Source: Fimbriiglobus sp043785105 (GTDB lineage Bacteria > Planctomycetota > Planctomycetia > Gemmatales > Gemmataceae). Taken from it: DNA of 64,000 bases. Position numbers and translations under genes: made by a program. Within the stretch, counting starts at the first letter, position 1. The number at the start of each line of letters is the position of its first letter. The DNA is taken from the NCBI GenBank assembly GCA_043785105.1, contig JAYVXO010000203.1, forward strand, positions 8,691 to 72,690, read 5' to 3'. This document shows positions 20,501-24,893 of the stretch, piece after piece. The notes below the pieces were generated by a model that was not told the origin of the DNA, did not search any database, and saw nothing but the letters and a program-made list of their open reading frames with translations.

Positions 20501-20629
20501 GTAGACACCCTCATCGGCAGCAGCGGTCAGGATTGGTTCTTTGCGAACACCATCAACGACAACGGCGGCGCAATCGACATCGTCGTGGATGCAGCGGGCA
20601 ACGAGATCGTCCGCGACACGGATTACTAA
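2594..20629 (+). CDS. Giant modular surface protein (6011 aa): beta-helix, Ig/PKD, RTX repeats, metzincin-like site
   Basis: The N-terminus is basic and carries LEDRCVPA (about 43-50), similar to the LEDR/LEPR leader motif of giant planctomycete proteins, then GAGSLRQAIIDANA. Residues about 60-2745 are roughly fifty short repeats of the type GNYIGTDATGT...NTIGGT...RNVISGN, expected to form a right-handed parallel beta-helix. A different beta-rich module interrupts them at about 797-895. Ig/PKD-like domains span about 2860-3510, followed by RTX-like glycine/aspartate repeats to about 4350 and shorter blocks to about 4555. A zinc-protease segment at about 4558-4770 has H4687-E-x2-H4691-x2-G-x2-H4697. 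A PPC-like domain follows at about 4823-4936, then cadherin/PKD-like domains to about 5583 and a terminal block of GGxGxDxx repeats at about 5640-5910. The protein is probably exported and calcium-dependent. There is no classical signal peptide or recognised C-terminal sorting signal. Adhesion or matrix degradation is inferred. Confidence 0.9.
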   Translation: MRPQNWSSRVLTAFSRRSNQRPVSVSKLLELKLQLQALEDRCVPATFTVTNINDLGAGSLRQAIIDANAQPGADAIDFNIGGGGQQTIVLTSAALPTITEAVHVNGFTQPGYAGTPLIELRGDSVVTGNPISSKTGITIAASNVTVIGLAINRFANEGVWINSGTNNTIQNNYVGTDVTGTLDKGNSGDGIFTNAGANANLIVGNLVSGNDATGILLQSDSNKVQGNRVGTKADGNSALGNSLRGVWMYVGSSNVIGVDGDGIGDATEGNLISGNSGPGIYFQGDSNNNVIAGNLIGTNAAGTAAVANVAGGISFLSDFLADNNRIGTNADGTSDKLERNVISGNANYGIVDFGKATLIAGNYVGTKADGLSALANAQGGVSLGSTKAIVGGTAAASRNVISGNAGFGVSISTAAGTKNTILGNYIGTDAAGTAAVANTSNGVQIDGGATNNTIGGTTAAERNIVSGNSGDGVQITGVGTSGNTVAGNYIGLDVTGDAPLANAGFGVAVRFGATGNTIGGTKTLGKNVISGNGPAAGAAGVGILDSGTTGNFVSGNYIGTDATGTKARGGNQYGVILAFDAAANFVGTNGDGTNDSDEGNLISGNTNGVWVQSNADNNVIAGNYIGTKLDGVGALGNTQSGIRIFDSSVNGTRIGTNADGKSDAFERNVISANASFGVYESGGGGTIVAGNYVGTDFKGAIGLGVQLIGVVLQGATNATIGTNADGVNDAAERNVITGNIVAGVQLTAATATGNKVAGNYIGTAANGTSLVAGGQNGTGVLVDTGANSNTIGGANVTAVQSFPITIGSGTFILSFGPSVTAVLPFNATTLQVQTALNALTSIGGVGGSVTVTKLANVYTVTFGGTLQYSILPSLVLTENGIAGTVNILSQGLFAGNVVSGNSIYGIQISGVGTSNNKVTGNDIGTNAAGAAGLGNTYGIWIENGAGAETIGGPTPGERNIIAGNSATNVYLRNSSGNRVQGNYIGYSPVGSLGTQFSGVFLDNGSSNNFIGTDGDGINDATEGNVISGHDAASGIGVYLSFSSNNNVIAGNLIGTTPDGFTAKGNTQAGIYIVASANGNRIGTDANGQSDALERNVIAGNGVGIIVRGVTGTVIAGNFIGTDGTGAAALGNLSSGILIDAGATNNTIGGTTAAARNVVSGNLTEGVQISGAGTTGNRVYGNYIGTDAAGTGKLANNDGVFLTGNATGNFIGTDGNGVTDSGEGNVISGNTSAGVLIISADGNRIAGNLIGLNAAGTGAVPNFDGVFLQSTGGNIIGTDGSVDAFNANERNYISGNSDRGVVLDGANVVAGNWIGLKPDGKSAGTQQFGVQVTGLGSRVGTNADGIADTDERNVISGNSNTGIIMSSTSAIIAGNYIGTDATGAFARPNANGVSVVGTLNTIGGAVVGAGNVISGNTSTGVLIAGVGTSNNVVLGNFIGTNFTGNGAVPNVTGVSIQDGSTNNTIGGTTAGARNVISGNSDYGMLVSGTGTNANAVYGNFIGTNTSGKAALSNGTNALNQGNSVYSAAGVSIRLGVTNTKIGGTTVGQGNVISGNAWIGVSIGGAGTDGTTIQGNIIGLTANGNAALGNDRSGVLIGDGAANALIGGTAVGARNVLSGNAFGVALAFAAGTGNRIEGNFIGTDTAGTAAFGNGTGVLIFGGTSGTTIGGTTATARNIISGNTDENVRIDGATTSGNVISANYIGLNAAGLAGLPGGANNFGVVVFNAPNNTIGGATVGERNVISGNARSGIDILGLGAVGNKVYGNFIGTNPAGSAKISNLGQGVVLDLGANGNFIGGSTTTPGTGLGNLISGNLGQGVLIQSNSTGNKVQGNNIGLNAAGDTAIGNGLFNAGSGPGLQILLGSNNTLVGGPSDITAVAGGTRNVIAGNPNGDIAIGNGANASTGVVIQGNYVGTDITGTSLIAGGNTGIVVGSATGLQIGGSGVNEGNLIAGAFVGIQVFAVGSDGTTIQGNRIGTDKTGTQDIGATTFGIRVSSSAKNTLIGGTTGGAMNLISGNTVGIRIDSNAGGSPTNVLIQGNRIGTKLDGLSALANGTGIEITDSASGVTVGGTAAGARNIISGNTGDGVNITGVGTTNNNIAGNTIGLAADGTTALGNISSGVRIDGSASGNTIGGGAAGAGNVISANVVGVTLVTGSTNNLVAGNRIGTDATGTLARGNASFGVHIFGSANTIGSNGDGSNDAGEGNLISGNQYGIFIQSGGNNTVIAGNFIGTNATGTAALGNTVTGVYIFDSNVTGTRIGTNADGTSDSLERNVIAGNANGVFTFGQQTIVAGNYLGTNAAGTVALAGGNIAILTGATQTRIGTNADGVNDASERNVISGNAGYGVQISGLGTSNNTVAGNYIGTTADGTAALGNTGVGVNIISGARNNTIGGLTAIPGTGAGNVISGNIDGVSISGTGSDSNRVQGNIIGTNASGTASLGNLYGVVIQAAASNTVGGGAAGAGNLISGNTGVGVYLEDAGTSGNKVQGNWIGTNLAGSAALANFYGIQVRLVDGANLIGSDADGTNDASERNIISGNTSLGILVGDSTNQTIAGNYIGTNVAGTLAIANGFIGVLIANSTNTTIGGLVAAARNVISGNAGRGLLVQGSASAGTVIHGNYIGTNVAGTAALGNSVGVQLQLGATGVTVGGASVGARNIISGNTLDGVRIEGSGTTGNTVLGNYIGTNATGTAALGNSGDGVSITSGASGNIIGGKLLDTNLNLGNLVAFNGKGIYLDATVSGNTIRFNRVYSNGGLTSIINDSNNPNTPALTAALGGNSAEIFGGFQGVAGKSYLVDFYVTDVSGTAKIYLGNTTYLANGVGFVSIDSLFPGTMPFGAIITATATRVDTGSTSGLAVGTPAVGAIIRGLPFDLKSVEGKPLTLTAFTVQDTTGLSYRWSILKDGVPYADSVGSFTPVEAGMTFIPDNNATYIVQVTITTGIGGTSTAGPASIVVSNAPPRPELRLTTDQVQAGSVVVAQAVGNDPGTADVVTFVWQVWFGPAIGLPLSSGTGDNFSFTPTLNGFYRLRLTADDHDGGVAVVERLVESRGASPLASITLITSGNEGDPVQARADVSQIVNGEDLVFEWKVTKNGVAYTPITTPTAGAVQFVPNDQGSYRIDLRVRSLTSGLTTDAAPVFVTPGNTAPVVSIVAPTLPVLAGAPITFISKAAYPGSADTLSYQWTATILGSTVQYGGISQNFTFTPGIVGQYQVSLTVTDNSSASATASQFFVVTAGTITLGINGFPTAPVAEGTALNLSAAVTAGSYRYDWTVTRDGMPYLTASSRTLANPNGFVAVPLDFPLKPNDNGKYEVTLQVTLPTGKTGIRTQSFKAFNVPPLPTITVSAGPYIEGVPILFTAAPHDPGTADTHSYAWKINGVSYGADPANPSVFKFVPPDNGSYTASVTVTDDEGLPASVSTAPLTVLNANPTLSIRSGAPVAGKVSLALDWRDVPADTKTVAATWKLFADNVQVDSGSEYTLSYTPVIGKRYTIEWTAGDEDNGSSTIRIASLVGTAGDDTRVITAADVAGVDAVIYQGLAGNDTISVAPGITTPMILDGGDGDDVIAGGDGDNVLIAGTGKNTLTGGKGNNLFIGGGSDTMFGGSGTNRYMVHFSEVQIVAGAGSIDTVDFSGITTSGVAVRFDGNPAYQFPFAGNTTSKLSLVGSFEGVVGTNLGDKISINTSNITVFGGAGDDNVTVDGGSNVSFDGGKGSDNVTVTGGDMVRVFGGESGDTNVTIGGTATNVDVIGGNQQFLPSLPGGLMNVSITGGNLIRVFGGEDSENVTVGGTAKDVTISTGGGVNGVLITGGELIRVFGGEGDENVTVGVGAKDVIISTGGGVNNVSISGGELIRVFGDVGVDNVTVNGASNNVLISTGGGKDAVSIGGGNLVTVFTGDADDSVTISGGTNLLLAAGEGNDKILVTGGTNLILLGDGGNDLVTISGGDHISVYGGEGDDAATVTGTATEVLVSGWNGKDKVSVAGGTLITAVGGIGEDNFTITGGSKILIGGGLDNDNFSITGGDLVTAFGGEGDDNVAVGGGTNVIVVGDQGDDHFTVTGGDLITVFGGLNNDDVLVNTVTGRVEVLGSEGNDKIQVLQGTQISADGGSGDDAITVSGGDQVTVFGGSGNDAVSVSGGLFIKVLGGSGNDSVTVSGGTNLTVNGGSGNDVITANNPAASNIVLFGDSGNDIITADQPVGITVSGGRGDDYLLLGRGVDVVAYGDDGNDNYIFLNTGSGNVKLKELINLDSSNLDQPSRGDDFVDFSAFTTAATFNLGLIGSELDPTIGKQIVNGVTIWLFGSFEGIYGTSASDLLIGNENDNQIYGLGGNDTIYGLGGNDTLVGGLGDDSLIGGTGNDWYAFYGTSVESDVVVEAANLDVDTLDFSGRGLAVTVDLSSTAVQTYDGSSKIQLSSSTGLENIVGSNFADTLTGNSRDNQIAGLGGNDTLTGAAGDDVYYFAGSNAGTDRVVETAADAGSDTLDFSGFLAPIQLDLAVTSAQSFGTFGGVQLSDGMGVENIVGTGYADRLFGNARPNAIHGAGGADYIDGRSGNDNLYGGLTQVVFLDFATGTELPRGDFDYLNTASATVGVSAADAIIARLNTIFTGLDYRFTMNLADAQAWTANSGREFVTLVFNDGPGGGIGGESNEIDFRNLIRDGRGTINVNDLLGGTTQPPKTVANFIALSSTIAAHELGHMAGLRHGDAFGPIGSGLYEHVGAAYLAQITPTYTGLFNAVYTPLHILASPLSVGTKLSDATQNTYFGERELIKLSFADTGTAIREASPVAGSHGTFSTATAFGVLPALNVFNTIGAREAGYVPAAGQNFDWMNVSALSVSGNLDAVAGLAEKDVYSFYGTAGDIINIELISSSIRPSLSNPIDGVLRVYDANGNLLYESDNEFETADANVFDLRLPTSGLFYIEVTSKTPTDTGRYELFVTRFGPRTPNLQPLGLGDTIVGGAGSDYMYGTTANDTFRVGAIAAGDVDTIDGGLGDDLFDKVGFAGVNAILTSIELTLSTFTVPTLAPIAAMTVNEGQTLTFTAAGSTTATGDRLAYSLAPAATGLFPNGASIDPNTGKFTFIPTNQGAFSVKVIVTNADGQVAERTFAITANNVAPTLALTGLATLFEAGTWTGGGTVTDPGLDTLTVTVNYGDGSGWLPVVLGTNHKYQLSHVYGDNGNYTVTVRVNDGDGGSDEKTLPVVVLNVAPTATLSNAGDVTEGTVGVAAVNFTTATDVSAVDATSLRFAYDFNNDGIWDLGTGTYAGSVTNASPVLPAVYVNDGLLTRTVKARVIDKDGGFTDYLTSFTVFNAPPTATINGPLVVTINEGSVLNLTGTGSDVGQDTLTYLWTALGAFDKTPHTSTTTGLSYTVTDDDQYTVTFTVTDSDGASVTKTVQVNVLNVAPTLTVGSVATVQPGVPFSRTVTFTDPGADTWTAEVNYGDGGGWQPIAINATKQIALSHTYATAGNFTLQVRVTDDNGGTDTKSFPVVSNLPPVASVVGPANGVRGQVRTFTLSATDYIGDVAAGFEYRVNWGDGSPVQVVTRTANNINTPLTHTYMTLGNFTVSVLAVDQYGAISPAATTVIPILVAALQTSGGITTLAVGGSDASDEIQLELKDGHPDTIVVEINDVKQEFRLVQKIEVYGNGGNDEISIDEDITLPAMIDGGAGNDTIEGGGGNNTIYGGLGNDVIEGGDGNDVIYGGDGNDTIDGGAGNDVIDAGSGNNSVDGGAGNDTITAGSGNDTIDGGDGNDVINAGDGNNSVKGGDGNDTITAGSGNDTIDGGSGNDLINAGDGNNYINGGDGNDTITAGSGNDTIYGGDGNDVINAGDGNNWVDGGSGNDTITAGSGSDTLYGGDGDDLIRAGAGNDTLDGGAGNDILIGGDGDDLLVGGDGRDLLIGGFGADRINGNAQDDILIAGYTSFDNNDVALNNIMAEWTSSGSYTSRVNNLTTGFGAAGGVKLIGDDGATQTVFNDNDVDTLIGSSGQDWFFANTINDNGGAIDIVVDAAGNEIVRDTDY
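4981..5280 (+). other. Non-helix module inserted in the beta-helix of the giant protein
   Basis: Residues about 797-895 lack the NTIGG/NVISGN pattern. They read as a beta-sandwich-like unit (FNATTLQVQTALNAL, then VTVTKLANVYTVTFGG). The helix repeat resumes immediately afterwards with GNVVSGNSIYGIQI, so the unit looks like a module dropped into the helix. Similar units recur in other giant planctomycete proteins, from memory of the family. Confidence 0.5.
19560..20280 (+). repeat. Tandem RTX-type nonapeptide-coding repeats
   Basis: This is the DNA of the C-terminal calcium-binding block. 27-base units encoding GGxGNDxIx repeat many times with near-identical sequence. They are coding repeats, not CRISPR or satellite DNA. 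Such repeats are prone to copy-number change and assembly collapse. Confidence 0.8.
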
Positions 20630-20638
20630 GAGTGTGTG

Positions 20639-20725
20639 AGCGTGGAGTGTGTGAGAGTGGAGAGTCAGAATTAGGGGTCAGAAGTCTCTGTTTTGATTAC
20701 TCTCTACTCTCACACACTCCACTCT
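20639..20725 (+). terminator. Long inverted repeat after the giant gene
   Basis: Two 27-base arms (20639-20665 and 20699-20725) pair at 25 of 27 positions around a 33-base loop. The arm core is ggagtgtgtgagagt. The repeat begins 10 bases after the giant gene stop and ends 15 bases before the next ATG. No U-tract follows, so it may be a factor-dependent terminator, an mRNA-stabilising hairpin or a small repeat element. Confidence 0.6.
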
Positions 20726-20740
20726 GGTACTTTCTAAGAA

Positions 20741-21949
20741 ATGCACATTCTCTTCCTGCACCAGAACTTCCCCGGCCAGTTCGGTGCGTTGATGCGTCGG
20801 CTGCTGACGGTCACGGACTGGAAAATTTCGTTCTGCCATCGCGGCGGCACGGAGACGATTCCGGGCGTCGAGTGCATTCGCTATAAGAACGAAGGGGGCG
20901 CCACCAAAAACACGCACTTTTACACCCGTGGCTTTGAAAACATTGCCCACCAATCGAGTGCGGCTGCCGAGGTTCTTGCGGCGCGTCCGGACATCCGCCC
21001 GGATCTGATTGTGGCGCATTCGGGGTTCGTGTCGGCGGTGCCGTTGCAAGAGCTTTACGGCTGCCCGACCGTGGCGTACCTGGAATACTTTTACCACACG
21101 GTCGGCGCCGACATGGACTTCCGACCGGACCAAACGCCGACCGCCGAGGAGCGCACCCGCGCCCGGTTTCGCAACGCGCCGTTGTTGCTCGATCTGCACG
21201 CGGCCACGGTCGGACTTAGCCCGACGCACTGGCAACGCGATCGCTTCCCGCCCAATTTCCGCGACAAGATCGAAGTAAACTTTGACGGCATCGACACCAG
21301 CATTTGGTACCGCCGTCCCGCTGCTCGTCCCCGGCAGGTGGGTCGGGTTGTTGTGCCGGACGACATTGAACTCGTCACGTATGCGGCCCGTGGGTTTGAA
21401 GCGATGCGCGGGTTCGACATCTTCATGCGGTTCGCCAAGGCGCTCTACCAACGCCGCCCGAAAGTCCGCTTCCTGGTCGCGGGTTCGGACCGTGTGTGTT
21501 ACGGCAGCGATCTCAACCGGACGGGTGGAAAAACCTTCAAAGAATGGGTGATGGCCCAAGACAACTACGACCTGTCGAAGTTCGTGTTCCTGAAGCCGAT
21601 GCCCCCCGAGCACCTCGCGGAACTGTTCAGCATCAGCGATTTACACGTGTACCTGACGGTGCCGTTCGTGCTGAGTTGGTCGCTGCTCAATGCAATGGCG
21701 TGCGGTGCCACCTTGCTCGCCTCGAACACCCCGCCCGTCCAAGAAGTGATCGAGCACGAACGCCACGGCCTGCTAACGGATTTCTTCGATATTGATGGCA
21801 TGGTCCAAAACGCCGAGCGCGTCCTGAACGACCCTATTGCCCACCGCCACCTCGGTGAAGCTGCCATGCAACGCATCCAGGAACGCTACACCCTAGATGT
21901 GACCGTGCCCAAACACATCGAACTGTTCACGAGGGCGGCAAGTCGCTGA
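20741..21949 (+). CDS. Family 4-type glycosyltransferase
   Basis: This 402-residue protein has a two-Rossmann GT-B layout. The N-terminal half opens with MHILFLHQNFPGQFG and contains VAYLEYFYHT. The C-terminal half contains VRFLVAGSDR, then SDLHVYLTVPFVLSWSLLNAMACG and the donor-site-like TPPVQEVI. It probably transfers a sugar from a nucleotide-sugar to a surface polysaccharide or protein. One oddity is N317, which sits where the family usually has the Glu of EAMACG. The donor-binding EX7E motif is therefore incomplete, and activity or donor choice may differ. No other polysaccharide genes are adjacent. The 3' end overlaps the convergent TPR gene by 23 bases. The gene lies directly after the giant surface-protein gene, which could be a substrate, but that is speculation. 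Confidence 0.85.
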   Translation: MHILFLHQNFPGQFGALMRRLLTVTDWKISFCHRGGTETIPGVECIRYKNEGGATKNTHFYTRGFENIAHQSSAAAEVLAARPDIRPDLIVAHSGFVSAVPLQELYGCPTVAYLEYFYHTVGADMDFRPDQTPTAEERTRARFRNAPLLLDLHAATVGLSPTHWQRDRFPPNFRDKIEVNFDGIDTSIWYRRPAARPRQVGRVVVPDDIELVTYAARGFEAMRGFDIFMRFAKALYQRRPKVRFLVAGSDRVCYGSDLNRTGGKTFKEWVMAQDNYDLSKFVFLKPMPPEHLAELFSISDLHVYLTVPFVLSWSLLNAMACGATLLASNTPPVQEVIEHERHGLLTDFFDIDGMVQNAERVLNDPIAHRHLGEAAMQRIQERYTLDVTVPKHIELFTRAASR

Positions 21950-23117
21950 TCCCATCCACACCGTGTGGATTGAGGCGACGTGCCTCGATTAAATCGGCGT
22001 GCGATTTCTCCCCGTCGCCGAGCAAACGATAGGCAAGACCGCGTTGGAGATAGGCTTCGGCGTAGTGGGTATCCCGACGGATTGCGGCGGTGAAATCTTC
22101 GATCGCCCCACCCACATCGGACGACGCCATCCGAGCCAGACCGCGATTCTTGTACCCAATCGGTTGATCCGGCGAGAGTTGAATCACCGCAGTGAAATCA
22201 GCAATCGCCGCCGCGTTCTGCGTCGTCACCAAGTGGCACTCGCCACGGTGCAACCACGCCGGCATGAACGCGGGTCGCAACACGATCGTCGCATCAAAAT
22301 CGGCGACGGCCTCAGCGATTCGCCCGCCGATTCGGTGCAAATCCGCCCGCTGGTACCGGGCGTGCCACATCGTCGGATCACGCTCAATCGCCGCGTTGTA
22401 ATCGGCGAGCGCGGCCGGGTAATCCCCGAGAAGCGTTTGCACGAAACCACGGTTGTACCAACTGACCGCGAACTCCGGGCGAAGCGGAATCGCGGTGCTG
22501 TAATCCGCTAAAGCCGTCTCGAACTCGCCAAGAGCCGTGCGCGAGAACGCCCGATTGTGATACGCATTCGGTTGACGCGGTTGAGCCTGCACCACGTGAT
22601 CGAAATCCGCAATCGCGTCCGGATAATTTGCCAGCGCCGCGAGTGACATTCCCCGGTTCAGGTGCGCGAGCGTCATCTTGGGATCGAGCTGAAGGGCCGT
22701 GTCAAAGTCGGTGATCGCACGGGCGTAATCGGCTTGAGTAATCCGGGCCAGACCCCGGTTGTTCCATGCCGCCGCGAACGTCGGATCCAGTTCAATCGCC
22801 CGATCAAAATCCGCCATCGCACGGCTGAACTGCTGACAAGCCGAGAGAGCGTAACCCCGGTTGTTGAGGGTTTTCGCCGAATCGGGTTCGAGCCGCAGCG
22901 CCTGGGTCAACTCGCTGACTGCGAGTTGGTATTGCCCCGCTTTGGCCGCTTTGATTCCCCGAACCAAGTGCGTTTGAACCGTCGCAGGCGGCAAGAGAAT
23001 CGGTGCGACCGCAGACAGCGCGACTTGCAAAACCCCACCACAGTGGGGGCAATCAGTTCGGGATGCGGTTGACGACGCCGGAAGTTCACGCCGACAGTAA
23101 GGGCAACTCGGGGGCAT
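21927..23117 (-). CDS. Zinc-ribbon TPR-repeat protein
   Basis: The protein is 396 residues from ATG 23117. I prefer this start to one 13 codons upstream because AGGAGG precedes it at proper spacing and the protein then begins MPPSCPYC. Two CxxC pairs (CPYC and CPHC) at about 5-27 form a zinc ribbon. About ten TPR units follow (residues about 55-380), each with the consensus A-x-x-D-F/Y-x-x-A-I-x-L-x-P and AxxNRGxA. It is probably a scaffold for protein-protein contacts. There is no signal peptide or membrane segment, so it is likely cytoplasmic. The partner is unknown and neighbours give no clue. It is convergent with the glycosyltransferase. Confidence 0.85.
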   Translation of the reverse strand: MPPSCPYCRRELPASSTASRTDCPHCGGVLQVALSAVAPILLPPATVQTHLVRGIKAAKAGQYQLAVSELTQALRLEPDSAKTLNNRGYALSACQQFSRAMADFDRAIELDPTFAAAWNNRGLARITQADYARAITDFDTALQLDPKMTLAHLNRGMSLAALANYPDAIADFDHVVQAQPRQPNAYHNRAFSRTALGEFETALADYSTAIPLRPEFAVSWYNRGFVQTLLGDYPAALADYNAAIERDPTMWHARYQRADLHRIGGRIAEAVADFDATIVLRPAFMPAWLHRGECHLVTTQNAAAIADFTAVIQLSPDQPIGYKNRGLARMASSDVGGAIEDFTAAIRRDTHYAEAYLQRGLAYRLLGDGEKSHADLIEARRLNPHGVDGISDLPPS

Positions 23118-23417
23118 GAATTGCCCTCCTGTGATTCTGAACGATTCCGATAGCAAGTGGTGTCACGTCTATCGTATTGTCCTCAGGATGAACATCCGGC
23201 AAATTCCGGACGTTTCGCAACTCAATTTCCCGGTCAGGTTGAATCAAGCCAGCGATTGTGCCACTCGCCAAGCAGGTGTAACCGTTTCGGAGTACAATTT
23301 TCTTGTAATGCAACAACCTTTTCTGTGGAAAAGCGGCATCATGTGCTGCACCTTCTAAGGTAGATTGGCAAGGAGGACGGTGGTTGCAACAAACTTTTTC
23401 CAGCATAGGCCACACCG
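23118..23417. other. Intergenic region between divergent genes
   Basis: This roughly 300-base, comparatively AT-rich stretch separates the TPR gene (minus) from the PaaK-like gene (plus). It should carry both promoters. An AAGGAGGA sequence at 23369-23377 looks like a ribosome-binding site but lies 40 bases before the first in-frame start of the downstream gene and serves a different frame. No repeat or RNA gene was recognised. Confidence 0.4.
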
Positions 23418-24893
23418 TTGCTTACAAGAACTGTATTACGGAGTGTCGTCCTGCCTCTTGCGGAGTGCGTCACCCGCACGCGGTTTTGGACCTATTACCA
23501 AGACGCCCTTCGTTTTGACCGTTGGGACGGGACACGCCGGGGCGCGCTTCGCAATCAGCGATTGGCGGAGGTCTGGAATGCGGCCTTGAATACGGGCTTG
23601 CATCGGCAGAGGCTCACTGAAGCCGGATTGCCATTGGAACCAGCCGATTCGCACAGTGTGTTTGAACTTCTCCACCAGTTGCCGATGGTCCGGAAAGCCG
23701 CGTTCCGGCGCCAATTTCCAGACGGCGTCACCGTTGGCAACCAGACAACCGACTGGCGCTATCAATCGACCGCAGGAACGACGGACCGCATGACCGTGGT
23801 CGCCGACTTTCGCAAACGGGACCACGTTCGCAGCAGCGAGTTGCGGGTTCTCCAGATGGCCCTCGGTGCCGAAGTGGGCCTCGCCATTGTTGAGATACCG
23901 CCCAACGCCTGTAACGTGGTTTGCGGCATCGTGAATACCGGGCCGCCGTCCTTGATGGGCTATCTCTGGCAATCCGTGAAAAAGAGGAAACTGTTTAGTA
24001 GTGAGGCCCGCACCGAACTCCGTGGGCGATTTGAACGGCGAATGATCCAGCAGCTTGACACACTCCCGCCGATCGACCCCATGCCAGCCGACCAGTTGAT
24101 CGAGGTACTCGACGACTACTTGAAGCAGATCGCCCAACTTCGCCCGGCCTACCTGCGTGGCTTCCCGGTTTATCTGTTATGGCTCGCGGATCGGCACCGT
24201 GCCCGCCTCGGTGCCAGTGGTGACGCTCCGACGCGACTCCAGGCCGTTGGACCCTATGGTGGTCTGGCTTCGCCGGTCATGATGGACCGGATTGCCAGTG
24301 GCCTGAATTGCCGATTCGTACAGAAGTATGGCACCAGCGAACTCGGTGTGATCTCGGCGGCGTGCGGTCACTCCTCAGCGATGCACATATTCGAGGATCT
24401 GTATCACGTCGAGATCCTTCGCCAAGGCAAGCCGGTTGAACCTGGGGTGGTCGGGCGGGTCGCCGTGACGGACCTCATCAACACCGCGATGCCTCTGATC
24501 CGCTACGAGGTCGGCGATGTGGGCCGACTTCACACCGGCCCTTGCCAATGCGGGCGACAGACCACGAGGTTGGAAATTTTAGGGCGCGTTCAAGAGCTAC
24601 TCGAAACCCCAACTGGCGTGCTGACGGCCAGCGACGTGGCTGACAACATCTTCAGCGATCCGGAGGCGAGCAACTTTCGGCTAGACGAGGTGGCGCCCCG
24701 GTCGTTCGAGGCCAAGTTCGTCGCCCGTGCCGGTGGGGGTACCCCGAACCTGGAGGCGTGGCGTGAACGCTTTGCCCACTTGCACGGCGGAGTTAACCGT
24801 ATCCGTGCGCGAATCGTGCCGTTCGTTCAACCCGAGACCAGTGGGAAGTACCGGTTCGTCCTTCCCCACACTACCGGCGATGAGTTGCTATGA
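23418..24893 (+). CDS. PaaK-like adenylate-forming enzyme
   Basis: This 491-residue protein has the motifs of phenylacetate-CoA ligase/CapK-type enzymes: a Ser/Thr/Gly phosphate loop STAGTT (117-122), YGTSELG (304-310), RYEVGDVG (362-369), a CxC pair (C376, C378), GRVQELL, and a late GK (SGKYRF) that could be the catalytic lysine. Such enzymes adenylate a carboxylate and often pass it to a thiol. The first in-frame start is TTG at 23418, because TAG lies at 23406, and it lacks a good ribosome-binding site; the true start is uncertain. The stop overlaps the start of the downstream cysteine desulfurase-like gene (ATGA), indicating translational coupling and a shared pathway. The substrate is unknown; a primary metabolic CoA ligase is less likely than a dedicated biosynthetic role. 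Confidence 0.8.
   Translation: MLTRTVLRSVVLPLAECVTRTRFWTYYQDALRFDRWDGTRRGALRNQRLAEVWNAALNTGLHRQRLTEAGLPLEPADSHSVFELLHQLPMVRKAAFRRQFPDGVTVGNQTTDWRYQSTAGTTDRMTVVADFRKRDHVRSSELRVLQMALGAEVGLAIVEIPPNACNVVCGIVNTGPPSLMGYLWQSVKKRKLFSSEARTELRGRFERRMIQQLDTLPPIDPMPADQLIEVLDDYLKQIAQLRPAYLRGFPVYLLWLADRHRARLGASGDAPTRLQAVGPYGGLASPVMMDRIASGLNCRFVQKYGTSELGVISAACGHSSAMHIFEDLYHVEILRQGKPVEPGVVGRVAVTDLINTAMPLIRYEVGDVGRLHTGPCQCGRQTTRLEILGRVQELLETPTGVLTASDVADNIFSDPEASNFRLDEVAPRSFEAKFVARAGGGTPNLEAWRERFAHLHGGVNRIRARIVPFVQPETSGKYRFVLPHTTGDELL

Noticed and set aside
23365..23589. 74-codon frame with a good ribosome-binding site ahead of the PaaK-like gene
   Set aside because: It overlaps the PaaK-like N-terminus in another frame, and family-like sequence (RSVVLPLAE, FWTYYQDALRFDRW) is in the other frame. 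I kept the TTG start with a note on uncertainty.
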